Shown here: positions 7,466 through 15,039 of the stretch, one piece after another
How positions within the stretch are numbered: the first letter of the stretch is position 1
Layout of the letters: every line of letters starts with the position of its first letter
Origin: Methylobacteriaceae bacterium
Lineage (GTDB): Bacteria > Pseudomonadota > Alphaproteobacteria > Rhizobiales > Beijerinckiaceae
DNA length: 16,013 nucleotides
Reading direction: 5' to 3'
Assembly: GCA_019247255.1 (NCBI GenBank)
Contig: JAFAPJ010000047.1
Coordinates: forward strand, 1-16,013
Notes under the pieces: generated by a model
What the model was told of the DNA's origin: nothing
The model's database searches: none
Seen by the model: only the letters and a program-made list of their open reading frames with translations
Position numbers and translations under genes: made by a program

Positions 7466-8199
7466 GGCAGGTCTTGGTCGACCGCCTCGCCCTGGCGGCC
7501 GTCGCGCTGACGCTGTGGGTCGCGCTCGAGCTCCGGCTCGGCCCGGACATCCTGCCAGGCCCGCTCGAGACCGGCTTGCGGCTCCTCGGCCTCCTCGCCG
7601 ACCCTGCCTTCCAGGACGAGATCGCCTCCACACTGGGCGCTTTCGCGCTCGCTGCGCTCCTGGCCGCCAGCCTCGGCTTGATGCTCGGCGCCGCGCTCGG
7701 GACGCTGCCCCGCACGAGCGACCTTCTCGAACCCTTCCTCGTCGGCTTCTACGCCCTGCCTAAGGTCACCCTCTACCCGACGGTGCTGCTGCTGCTCGGC
7801 GTGGGCCTCGACGCCAAGGTCGCGTTCGGGGCGCTCCACGGGATCGTGCCTGTCGCCTTGTTCACGGCCGGCGGCATCCGGGGCCTTCCCCCCATCCTGG
7901 CGAAAAGCGCTCGAACGCTCGGCCTCGCCCGTGTCGCGACCGTGACCCGAGTCCTCCTGCCGGCCGCGCTGCCCGAGATCCTGGCGGGGCTGCGGATCGG
8001 CCTCGCCTTGACCCTGCTCGGGACCCTGATCGGCGAGATGTTCGCGGCCCGGTCCGGTCTCGGATCCGTCCTCATGCGGGCCATCCCGCGGCTCGACAAC
8101 GCGACCGTCCTGTCAGTCACCATCCTCTTCCTGGCAGGTGCGCTCCTCGTGGATTGGACGCTCGAGCGGGCGACGCGTCGCTCGGCGGCCGGCCGCTAG
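7462..8199 (+). CDS. ABC transporter permease, SsuC/TauC type (second of two)
   Basis: The product is 245 residues with about six membrane segments and the same domain architecture as the preceding permease, but different in sequence. The coupling loop is at about 148-168 (AKSARTLGLARVATVTRVLLP), and GEMFAARSGLG corresponds to the GGEF segment of its partner. The ATG at 7462 overlaps the preceding stop by ATGA. It is the last gene of the plus-strand operon; 30 bases separate its stop from that of the convergent amidase gene, and I see no strong hairpin there. The two permeases probably form the translocation pore together. Confidence 0.9.
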   Translation: MRQVLVDRLALAAVALTLWVALELRLGPDILPGPLETGLRLLGLLADPAFQDEIASTLGAFALAALLAASLGLMLGAALGTLPRTSDLLEPFLVGFYALPKVTLYPTVLLLLGVGLDAKVAFGALHGIVPVALFTAGGIRGLPPILAKSARTLGLARVATVTRVLLPAALPEILAGLRIGLALTLLGTLIGEMFAARSGLGSVLMRAIPRLDNATVLSVTILFLAGALLVDWTLERATRRSAAGR

Positions 8200-8229
8200 A
8201 CCTTCGCTCCCTCAGGTGTTCCGGCGGGC

Positions 8230-9729
8230 TCAGGCCGACTCGAGTCCGGCCGCCGCGCGGTACAGCGTCATCTCGTCGAGCTTCCGGGCGATCAGCATCG
8301 CGCCGATCGGCCGGCCGTCGGCCGTCGTGCCGACCGGAACCGAGAGCGCCGGATGCCCGGTCGCGCAGGTCGGCGCCGTGTTGCCGATCATCTCGAAGGC
8401 GCGCGCCACCACCTCCTCGCGGCTCGCGCCCGGGCCGGGCAGCGGCGTCGTCGCCATCGGCGTCGTGGGCATGAGCAGGACATCGCAGTCCGCAAGCGCG
8501 GCGTCGTAGGCCGCGGTCAGGCGACGATTGAGGTTCTGGGCCTTGCCGTAGAAGCGGCCCTTGTGACGGGACGCCATGTAATGGCCGGTCAGGATGCCGA
8601 GCTTGAGCGTCTCCGACAGCTCGTCGGCCCGCTCGCGCCAGCGTGCATGGGCGTCGAGGAGGCTTTCCAGGTAGACGCCTTTCGCGTTCGACCCGAAGGC
8701 GTTCCTGTGCATCATCAGGTCCGTCGCGCCCTCCAGGAAGATCGGCGTCCAGATCGCCTGGCCGGCCCGGTGCAGCGGCAGCGGGCGCTCGACCACGATG
8801 GCACCCATCCGGGCGAGCCGGTCGGCTGCCGCGCGGACGCCGGCATCGACCTCGGGCTCGGCGCCCGGCATGCCGAAACCCTCCGGCACCACGCCGATGC
8901 GCAGCCCCGCCACGCCGCGGGCGAGCGCCTGCGTATAGGGCTGAGCCGGCGCGCCTGACTGGCGCGGGTCGAGCCCGTCCGGCCCCGCCATCACCTCGAG
9001 CATAAGCGCATTGTCCGCGACCGTGCGGGTGATCGGCCCGACGTGATCCACCGTGAGCTCGACCGCGAAGATGCCCGTGTAGGGCACGAGCCCGTGCGTC
9101 GGTTTCAGCCCGACGACCCCGCAATAGGAGGCCGGGATGCGGATCGAGCCTCCCTGGTCGCCGCCGGTCGCCATGTCGACGATGCCGGCCGCGACGAGCG
9201 CGGTCGAGCCGGACGACGAGCCGCCGGCGTTGTGGCCGGGCACGGCCGGGTTCTCGACCGGGCCGTTGGCGGCCGTGTGGCTGCCGCCGGACGCGCAGTA
9301 ATACTCGCAGACCGACTTCCCGAGGATCTCGGCGCCTTCGTCGAGGAGGCGGGTCACGACCGTCGCGTCCATCTCGGGGACGTAGCCGTCGAGGATGGAG
9401 GCACCGTTCATCATGGGCACGCCGGCCACGCAGGTGTTGTCCTTGATCGCGACCCGCTTGCCGAGAAGGCGGCCGCGCCGCGCGCCCTGGATGCGGGTCT
9501 TCACCGCCCAGGCGCCGTAGGGATTGTCCTCGGGCTCGGGCCTGATCCCGGGCGTGCGCGGGTAGCCGACCGGCGGCAGCTCCTCGACCAGGCCGTCGAC
9601 GAGGTCGTAATGGTCGAGCAGCCCCTGCATCAGGCCGAGAAAGGAGACGGCGTCCGCTTCCGACAGGGAGAGGCCGAGCTCCGCCCCCGCGCGCCTCAGC
9701 TCGTCCGCGTCCGGGCGCCGGATCGCCAC
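8230..9729 (-). CDS. Amidase-signature-family amidase (free-standing)
   Basis: The product is 499 residues and hydrolyses an amide to a carboxylate plus ammonia or amine, in the cytoplasm (no signal peptide). The Ser-cisSer-Lys triad of the amidase signature family is complete: Lys96 in VAIKDN, Ser171 in GGSSSGS and nucleophile Ser195 in QGGSIRIPA. VAGVPMMNG, DATVVTRLL and YTGxFxxExTxDHxGPxTR segments resemble the enantioselective amidases of Rhodococcus that accompany nitrile hydratase; no nitrile hydratase is seen here. The start is GTG at 9729, five bases after the stop of the ATPase-amidase fusion, so it is the last gene of the amide operon. It is a close paralogue of the fusion's amidase half (about half of residues identical by eye). 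The natural substrate is unknown. Confidence 0.92.
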   Translation of the reverse strand: MAIRRPDADELRRAGAELGLSLSEADAVSFLGLMQGLLDHYDLVDGLVEELPPVGYPRTPGIRPEPEDNPYGAWAVKTRIQGARRGRLLGKRVAIKDNTCVAGVPMMNGASILDGYVPEMDATVVTRLLDEGAEILGKSVCEYYCASGGSHTAANGPVENPAVPGHNAGGSSSGSTALVAAGIVDMATGGDQGGSIRIPASYCGVVGLKPTHGLVPYTGIFAVELTVDHVGPITRTVADNALMLEVMAGPDGLDPRQSGAPAQPYTQALARGVAGLRIGVVPEGFGMPGAEPEVDAGVRAAADRLARMGAIVVERPLPLHRAGQAIWTPIFLEGATDLMMHRNAFGSNAKGVYLESLLDAHARWRERADELSETLKLGILTGHYMASRHKGRFYGKAQNLNRRLTAAYDAALADCDVLLMPTTPMATTPLPGPGASREEVVARAFEMIGNTAPTCATGHPALSVPVGTTADGRPIGAMLIARKLDEMTLYRAAAGLESA

Positions 9730-9734
9730 CCCGG

Positions 9735-12242
9735 CTACATCCGGGTCCAGTCGCCGTCGGCCTCGAAGGCGGCGGCGGCCTGGTAGATGGTCGATTCGGC
9801 CCAGAACTTCCCGACCAGCATGCAGCCGACAGGCAGCCCGTCGCGCATCCCGCAGGGGATCGACATGGCCGGGTGGCCCGACACGTCGAAGGGCGCCGTG
9901 TTCTCCAGCATCTCGAAGGCGCGCTGAAGCGTGAGCGCGAGCGGCGCGTCCGGCGGCGGCAGCGGGGTCGCCTTCATGGCGGTGGTCGGCATGAGCAGGA
10001 GGTCGTAGGCGCCGAGCATGGAATCGTAGGCGGCGCGGAGCTTGCGGGCGAGATTCTGCGCCTTGGCGTAGTAATGGCCGCGATGGTGGCGCTGGAAGTA
10101 CTCGCCGGTCAGCATCGTGATCTTCAGGCTGTCGGAGAGCTCGTCGGCCCGCCCGCGCCAGCCCGCATGGTGGTCGAGGAGGGAGGTGGTGTAGAGCCCC
10201 TCCCAGCCCGTCCCCATGCCGTTGCCCTTAATCATCTGGTTGGTGGAGCCTTCGGCCGCGATGGCGAGCCAGATCGCCATCGCCTTGTCGTGCATCGGCA
10301 GCGAGACGGGGTCGACCGTCGCGCCCAGCGCCCGGAAGCGGTGCGCCGCCTCGCGCACGCATGCGTCGACGTCAGGCTCCGATTCCGGTCGCCCGAACCC
10401 CTCGTTCACGACCGCGATCCTGAGGCCGCGGACGCCTCGTCCGAGCGCGGCCGTGTAGCGGTCGGTCTGCGGTGCATATTGGCGCGGGTCGAGCCCGTCG
10501 GGACCTGCCAGAACCTCCAGGAAGAGCGCGTTGTCGGCGACGTTGCGGGTCATCGGCCCGGTATGGTCGATCGTCGCCTCGATCGGCATCACGCCCGTAT
10601 AGGGCACGAGCCCGTGCGTGCCCTTCATGCCGTAGCAGCCGCAGAACGAGGCCGGCATGCGGATCGAGCCGCCCTGGTCGCCGCCGATGGCGAGATCGAC
10701 CTCGCCGGCGGCCAAGACCGCGCCCGATCCCGACGAGGAGCCGCCGGCCGAGTAGCCGGGCTTGTGCGGGTTGTGCACGTGGCCGGTCGCGTTCGTATGG
10801 CTTCCGCCCGAGAGGCAGAAGCTCTCGCAATGGGTCTTGCCGACGATCGTGCCGCCCGCCTCGAGGATCCGGGTCACGATCGTCGCGTCGATGTCGGGCG
10901 TGTAGCCTTTCAGCGTCGACGACCCGTTCATCATCGGCACGCCGGCGACGCACACGTTGTCCTTGACGGCGACCGTCTTGCCGGCGAGCGGGCCCCGCGG
11001 AGCGCCACGGATCTCGCATTTCACGTACCAGGCGTTGTGCGGATTCTCCTCGGCCGGAGGCCGGTACCCGGCGGTGCGCGGATAGAGCACCGGCGGCATG
11101 TTGTCCGGCATCGCGTCGAGCTCGTCGTAGCGCTGCAGGGAGGCCTCCATCAGGCCCACGAACTCGGCGAGGCGCGCGTCCGACATGGAGAAACCGAAAT
11201 CGTCGGCGATCGCGCGCATCTGCGGCATCGAGGGACGGCGCACGGTCGCCCGGGCGCGCCGGTTGGGTGCGGAGGGCGGCGTGGAGCTCGGGAAGGCCGG
11301 CGCGGCGCTGTTCGGCGATGGGGACGGTGCCCGCACGGAGGCCGCGGCCGATGAGGAGGGAGCGTGGGGGTCCGCGAACCCGTTTCGGCTCGCGGCCCCG
11401 TTGCGACGTGCCGCGTCCTGCTGGACCTGAGGCCTCGACCGCGCGTCGGCCTCGGCATGGGAAGGGGCGGCCCCGTTTCTCCGGTCGGCGACGCCGCTCG
11501 ACGGCCGCGTTCCACCGCTCGTGAAGCCCGTGAACTCGTCGATCAAGGCGGTGTCCCCCATCGCGGCGCGGCCGATCTCGCCCGCGATCTGGCCCTTCTT
11601 GAGGACCAGCACGCGGTCGGACAGGCCGGTGATGAATTCGAGGTTCTGCTCGATGAGCAGGATGGCGAGCCCACGCTCGCGCGCGAGGCCGCGCAGCTTG
11701 TCCTCGATGAGGTCGACGATCGAGGGTTGGATCCCTTCGGTCGGCTCGTCCAGAAGCAGGATCCGCGGATCGCTGACGAGGGCGCGGGCGAGCGCGAGCA
11801 GCTGCTGCTCGCCGCCCGAGAGCGCCCCGCCGCGCCGATCGAGCAGCCGCTCGAGTTGAGGGAATTCGGCCAGGACGGCGGCGATCGCCTCGGCCTCGTC
11901 GCCGACCGCGTGCGAGGCGAGGCCGAGCCTCAGGTTGTCCCGCACCGAGAGGTCGGGGAAGATGCCGCGCCCTTGCGGAACGTAACCGATCCCGAGCCGC
12001 GAGCGCGCGTGGCTCGGCTCGCGCGTGACGTCCGCGCCGTCGAAGACGATGCCGCCGCCGCTCGCCGGCACGAGCCCCATCAGCGTCTTGAGCAGCGTCG
12101 ACTTGCCCATGCCGTTATGGCCGAGCACGCCCACGATCTCACCCTCCGCGAGCGCGAGATCGAGCCCGTGCAGCACCGGCACCCGGCCGTAGCCGGCGCG
12201 CAAGCCCTTGACCTGCAGGAGGGGCGGCGGGGCGGCGCTCAA
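9735..12242 (-). CDS. Fusion: LivF-type ABC ATPase, low-complexity linker, amidase-signature amidase
   Basis: This 835-residue frame has no internal stop. Residues 1-240 are a LivF/UrtE-type ATPase: Walker A GHNGMGKST (41-49), signature LSGGEQQ (141-147), Walker B ILLLDEP (161-167), and IEQN with Gln199 at the H-loop position, as usual in LivF. Residues about 242-338 are an Ala/Pro/Ser/Arg linker. Residues about 339-835 are a full amidase with triad Lys427 (VAVKDN), Ser502 (GGSSSGS) and Ser526 (QGGSIRMPA). The only usable start is TTG at 12242, overlapping the LivG stop (TTGA). LivF proteins normally end near 235-240, so this looks like an operon-neighbour fusion that puts a hydrolase on the inner face of the importer. 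Separate amidase translation from GTG 11243 or ATG 11228 is possible, though neither has a clear Shine-Dalgarno. Both domain calls are secure; that one polypeptide is made is likely, not proven. Confidence 0.88.
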   Translation of the reverse strand: MSAAPPPLLQVKGLRAGYGRVPVLHGLDLALAEGEIVGVLGHNGMGKSTLLKTLMGLVPASGGGIVFDGADVTREPSHARSRLGIGYVPQGRGIFPDLSVRDNLRLGLASHAVGDEAEAIAAVLAEFPQLERLLDRRGGALSGGEQQLLALARALVSDPRILLLDEPTEGIQPSIVDLIEDKLRGLARERGLAILLIEQNLEFITGLSDRVLVLKKGQIAGEIGRAAMGDTALIDEFTGFTSGGTRPSSGVADRRNGAAPSHAEADARSRPQVQQDAARRNGAASRNGFADPHAPSSSAAASVRAPSPSPNSAAPAFPSSTPPSAPNRRARATVRRPSMPQMRAIADDFGFSMSDARLAEFVGLMEASLQRYDELDAMPDNMPPVLYPRTAGYRPPAEENPHNAWYVKCEIRGAPRGPLAGKTVAVKDNVCVAGVPMMNGSSTLKGYTPDIDATIVTRILEAGGTIVGKTHCESFCLSGGSHTNATGHVHNPHKPGYSAGGSSSGSGAVLAAGEVDLAIGGDQGGSIRMPASFCGCYGMKGTHGLVPYTGVMPIEATIDHTGPMTRNVADNALFLEVLAGPDGLDPRQYAPQTDRYTAALGRGVRGLRIAVVNEGFGRPESEPDVDACVREAAHRFRALGATVDPVSLPMHDKAMAIWLAIAAEGSTNQMIKGNGMGTGWEGLYTTSLLDHHAGWRGRADELSDSLKITMLTGEYFQRHHRGHYYAKAQNLARKLRAAYDSMLGAYDLLLMPTTAMKATPLPPPDAPLALTLQRAFEMLENTAPFDVSGHPAMSIPCGMRDGLPVGCMLVGKFWAESTIYQAAAAFEADGDWTRM
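11229..11519 (-). other. Low-complexity linker joining ATPase and amidase
   Basis: This stretch encodes fusion residues about 242-338. It is dominated by Ala, Pro, Ser and Arg, with RRNGAA twice (254-259 and 279-284) and a third RNG at 286-288, then a Pro/Ser run. It matches neither the ATPase nor the amidase family and is probably disordered. A- and T-ending codons (AGA, CGA, TCA, CCA, GCA and others, about fifteen by eye) are commoner than in the flanking domain, which suggests weak selection or an origin in a former spacer. Confidence 0.7.
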
Positions 12243-12958
12243 TGCTTGTGCCCGAGATAGACCTCGCGGACCGTCGGGTCCGCGGAGACGGCGTCCATCG
12301 ATCCCTCGATCAGGATCGCGCCGCGGTGGAAGACGGTCACGATGTCCGCGAGCGCGCGCACGAAGGCCATGTCGTGCTCGACGATGATGAGGCTCGCCGT
12401 TCGGTTGATCTCACGGATGATGTCGGCGGTGAACGCCGTCTCCTCCTCGGTCATGCCCGCGGCCGGCTCGTCGAGCAGCACGAGCCAGGGGCGCGCCGCC
12501 ACCACCATGCCGAGCTCGACCCATTGGCGCTGACCGTGCGCCAGCGTGCCGACGGGCCGCCGCCGGATGTCGCCGAGACGGACGCGCTCGACCGTTTCGG
12601 CGGTCGCCGCCTTCGCCCGGGGCGCGTCGAGCCAGCGGCGGGCGGCGAGCCATATGTTCTCCTCGACCGAGAGCGCGTCGAACACGTTCGGCACCTGCGT
12701 CTTGATGCCGACCCCGAGGCCCGCGACGGCGTGGGGCTCGGCCCCGGTCGTGTCGAGGTCACGGATGAGAACGCGGCCCTCGCTCGGCTTCAGCTGGCCG
12801 GTCAGGCACTTGAAGAAGGTGCTCTTGCCGGCCCCGTTCGGGCCGATGAGGCAGCGCAGCTCGCCCGCCTTCAGGGCGAAGTTGACGCGGTCGTTCGCGA
12901 CCACGCCGCCGAAACGCATCGACAGGTCGTGCGTCTGAAGGACGGTCTCGCGCCGCAT
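12239..12958 (-). CDS. ABC transporter ATP-binding protein, LivG/UrtD type
   Basis: The product is 239 residues, one of two ATPases of the amide-class importer. Walker A is GPNGAGKST (39-47), the signature is LAHGQRQWVELGM (139-151), Walker B is LVLLDEP (159-165), and the H-loop is His195 in VEHDM. The QWxELGM and EPAAGMTEEET segments and the ending DPxVREVYLG resemble the urea-transport ATPase UrtD more than generic LivG. The signature serine is alanine, as in some LivG proteins. ATG at 12958 lies five bases after the LivM stop, with GAGGG (12961-12965) across that stop. The longer open frame upstream reads through the permease gene and is not real. The stop overlaps the fusion start. It should form a heterodimer with the ATPase half of the fusion. 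Confidence 0.92.
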   Translation of the reverse strand: MRRETVLQTHDLSMRFGGVVANDRVNFALKAGELRCLIGPNGAGKSTFFKCLTGQLKPSEGRVLIRDLDTTGAEPHAVAGLGVGIKTQVPNVFDALSVEENIWLAARRWLDAPRAKAATAETVERVRLGDIRRRPVGTLAHGQRQWVELGMVVAARPWLVLLDEPAAGMTEEETAFTADIIREINRTASLIIVEHDMAFVRALADIVTVFHRGAILIEGSMDAVSADPTVREVYLGHKH

Positions 12959-12963
12959 GACCC

Positions 12964-14025
12964 TCACTCGGCCGGTTGCAGAGCGCGGCGGGGCCCCGCC
13001 TTCGGCCGGCGGGCGCGAAGCCGCTCGGCCCGGCCGAGGGCGCCGCGCCGACGCCGCGTCGCGAGCTCGACGAGCGCCGGCACGACTCCCCGCGGCAGCA
13101 GCAGCACGAACAGGATCAGCACGAGGCCGAGCACCATGTTGGAGTTGAAGTAGGATTGCGTGCCGAGCCAAGAGGTCAGCCAGAACACCCCGAATGCGCC
13201 GAGCACCGGGCCGATGAGCGTGCCGCGCCCGCCGACGATGACCCAGATGATGGCTTGCGCCGCATAGGACAGGTTGAAGAGGTCGGGCGTCACCCGCCCG
13301 ATGCCGTTGGCGACGAGCACGCCAGCAAGCCCGGCCAGGCCGCCGCCGATCGAGAACAGGCCGAGCTTGTAGAGGCGTGAATCGTAGCCGAGCAGCTCGG
13401 CGCGGGTCTCGTTCTCCCGGATCGCGACGCACACGCGACCGAACCGGCTGCGCACCAGCGCCACGCAGCCGAAGAAAGCGAGGAGAAGCACGCCCGACGC
13501 CACGTAGAACATCGCCTGCGGCGACAGGATCACACGGTCGTCCCAGGGCAGCCTGAGCGGTGGCGCGGCCGTGCCGTTGAAGCCTCCCAGGAGCGCTCGG
13601 CCGATGCGGTAATCGGGCCCCGAGGTCCGGCGCAGCAGGTTGAAGAAGATGAGCGTGACGGTGAGCGTCGTGACCCCGAGATAGACGTCGGAGATCCGGC
13701 CCCAGAACATGAAGTAGCCGAGCGCGGCCGCAACGGCGGCCGCCGCCAGGACGGCGGCCACGATCGCGCCCGTGGTGTCGCCCCAGTTCTGGGCGGCGAC
13801 CGCATAGGTGTAGGCGCCGGCCCCGAAGAAGGCCGTCTGCCCGAAGCACAGGATGCCGCCATACCCCCAGATCAGCCCGAGGCTCAGCCCGAGCAGCGCG
13901 AGGCCGATCGCCGTTGTCAGGTTGATGATGGTGAAGAGCTGCAGCACCTGCGGCGCCCCGACCATCGTGACGACGCCCAGCACCGCGAGCGCGATGAGCC
14001 ACCGATCCTCGGCCGCGCGGCTCAT
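12964..14025 (-). CDS. Branched-chain-amino-acid/urea-type ABC permease, LivM/UrtC type
   Basis: The product is 353 residues with about ten hydrophobic segments, normal for LivM/UrtC. Family marks are GLSLGLIWGYGGILCFGQTAF (about 46-66), YLGVTTLTVTLIF, the cytoplasmic AIRENExRAxLLGYD loop (201-215) that contacts the ATPase, and a GGRGTLIGPVLGA segment. An Arg-rich C-terminal tail (about 324-347) is probably cytoplasmic. The ATG at 14025 overlaps the LivH stop as ATGA, which decides the start; the open frame continues upstream across LivH but only as a shadow. It pairs with the LivH-like permease to form the pore. Confidence 0.93.
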   Translation of the reverse strand: MSRAAEDRWLIALAVLGVVTMVGAPQVLQLFTIINLTTAIGLALLGLSLGLIWGYGGILCFGQTAFFGAGAYTYAVAAQNWGDTTGAIVAAVLAAAAVAAALGYFMFWGRISDVYLGVTTLTVTLIFFNLLRRTSGPDYRIGRALLGGFNGTAAPPLRLPWDDRVILSPQAMFYVASGVLLLAFFGCVALVRSRFGRVCVAIRENETRAELLGYDSRLYKLGLFSIGGGLAGLAGVLVANGIGRVTPDLFNLSYAAQAIIWVIVGGRGTLIGPVLGAFGVFWLTSWLGTQSYFNSNMVLGLVLILFVLLLPRGVVPALVELATRRRRGALGRAERLRARRPKAGPRRALQPAE

Positions 14026-14891
14026 AGGCTCCGGCGGAAGTAGCGGCCCGTGATGCCGTTCGGCATCAGGCGCAGGATGACGATGGCGGCCGCGAGCAGC
14101 GCCACCTCGCCGAAGGTCGGCCCGGCCAGGAAGGTGATGACGTTGTTCATCGCGCCGAGCAGGATCGCGGCCGTCCCGGTGCCGGCGAGGATCGCGGCGC
14201 CGCCGCTGATGACCGTGATGAAGGCCTTGGCGATGTAGGATGCCCCGATCGTCGGCACGACGCCGGTGATGGGCGCGAGGAGCCCGCCCGCGAGCCCTGT
14301 CACGGCCGCCCCGAGCCCGAAGGTCAGCATGTAGATGCGGCTCGTCGAGACGCCGAGCGCGGCCGCCATGTCGGCGCGCTGCATGGTTCCGCGCGCGAGG
14401 AGACCGAGCTTCGAGAAGCGCAGCAGGGCGTAGATCCCGGCGAACAGCGCCGCCGTGATCGCGATGATGAAGAGCTCGTAGCCGCTCGAGCCGTAATCGC
14501 CGATCTGGAAGGCGCCGATCGGCGGCGACAGCGTGGTCGCGGTCTGCGGCCCGAAGATCGCGGTCACGATCCCGACGAGGAGCAGGCTCAGGCCCCAGGT
14601 GGCGAGCAGCGTGTCGACCGTGCGCCCGTACAGGAACCGGATCAGGACGCGTTCGACCACGACCCCGATCGCCGCCACGACAAGGGGCGCGAGAACCAGG
14701 ATCGCGATCCAGATATTGACGCCCTTGTTGGTCGCGACGACGACCGTGTAGCCGCCGATCATCAAGAATTCGCCGTGCGCGAGGTTGATGACCCGCATCA
14801 TGCCGAAGATGATCGCCAGCCCGAGCCCGATCAGCGCGAGGTTCGCGACCCCGTAGACGATCTGGACGAGGAAGGCGGCCGCGAAGTCCAC
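14022..14891 (-). CDS. Branched-chain-amino-acid/urea-type ABC permease, LivH/UrtB type
   Basis: The product is 289 residues with about eight hydrophobic segments. IIFGMMRVINLAHGEFLMIG (28-47) is the LivH/UrtB hallmark, and VDTLLATWGLSLLL (92-105) is close to the UrtB version. The cytoplasmic ARGTMQRADMAAALGV loop (166-181) is the ATPase contact. The start is GTG at 14891 with GGGG upstream. It follows the binding-protein gene after 148 bases that carry stable hairpins, a usual arrangement where the binding protein is made in excess over the membrane parts. Confidence 0.93.
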   Translation of the reverse strand: MDFAAAFLVQIVYGVANLALIGLGLAIIFGMMRVINLAHGEFLMIGGYTVVVATNKGVNIWIAILVLAPLVVAAIGVVVERVLIRFLYGRTVDTLLATWGLSLLLVGIVTAIFGPQTATTLSPPIGAFQIGDYGSSGYELFIIAITAALFAGIYALLRFSKLGLLARGTMQRADMAAALGVSTSRIYMLTFGLGAAVTGLAGGLLAPITGVVPTIGASYIAKAFITVISGGAAILAGTGTAAILLGAMNNVITFLAGPTFGEVALLAAAIVILRLMPNGITGRYFRRSL

Positions 14892-14967
14892 CGGCTAGCC
14901 CCGCGCCGTCCGCCCGGGCCCGCGCCGGCCGACCGGCGCAGGGCGCGCGCACGCAACCCGCGATCGC

Positions 14968-14999
14968 CCTCCCGCAGGAGGCGCGCGCTCGCGCCCTCC
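14968..14999 (-). promoter_or_regulatory. Competing RNA hairpins between binding-protein and permease genes
   Basis: GGAGG at 14977-14981 (plus strand) can pair with CCTCC at 14968-14972 (loop CGCA). Alternatively it can extend to GGAGGCGCG (14977-14985), pairing with CGCGCCCTCC (14990-14999) through a four-base loop and one bulge. The two hairpins exclude each other. No T-run follows on the minus strand, so this is more likely a partial terminator or an mRNA 3'-end stabiliser than a full stop. The remainder of the 148-base gap (14892-15039) shows nothing else clear. Confidence 0.4.
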
Positions 15000-15039
15000 C
15001 GACACCTCGCGAATGAACGGCCGCGCCCCCACGCCGGCC

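Noticed and set aside
8200..8229. Terminator between the convergent permease and amidase genes
   Set aside because: No inverted repeat of useful length is visible in the 30-base gap.
9873..11354. 493-residue open frame on the plus strand
   Set aside because: It is antisense to the amidase half of the fusion. Long antisense frames are a by-product of G/C at third codon positions.
12959..14002. Upstream extension of the LivG-like frame to 587 residues
   Set aside because: The extension runs through the LivM gene in another frame, gives Arg-rich nonsense, and the ABC domain starts just after the ATG at 12958. It is not a second fusion.
14026..14952. Upstream extension of the LivM-like frame to 662 residues
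   Set aside because: It is a shadow of LivH in another frame; the ATGA overlap at 14022-14025 gives a clear start for LivM.
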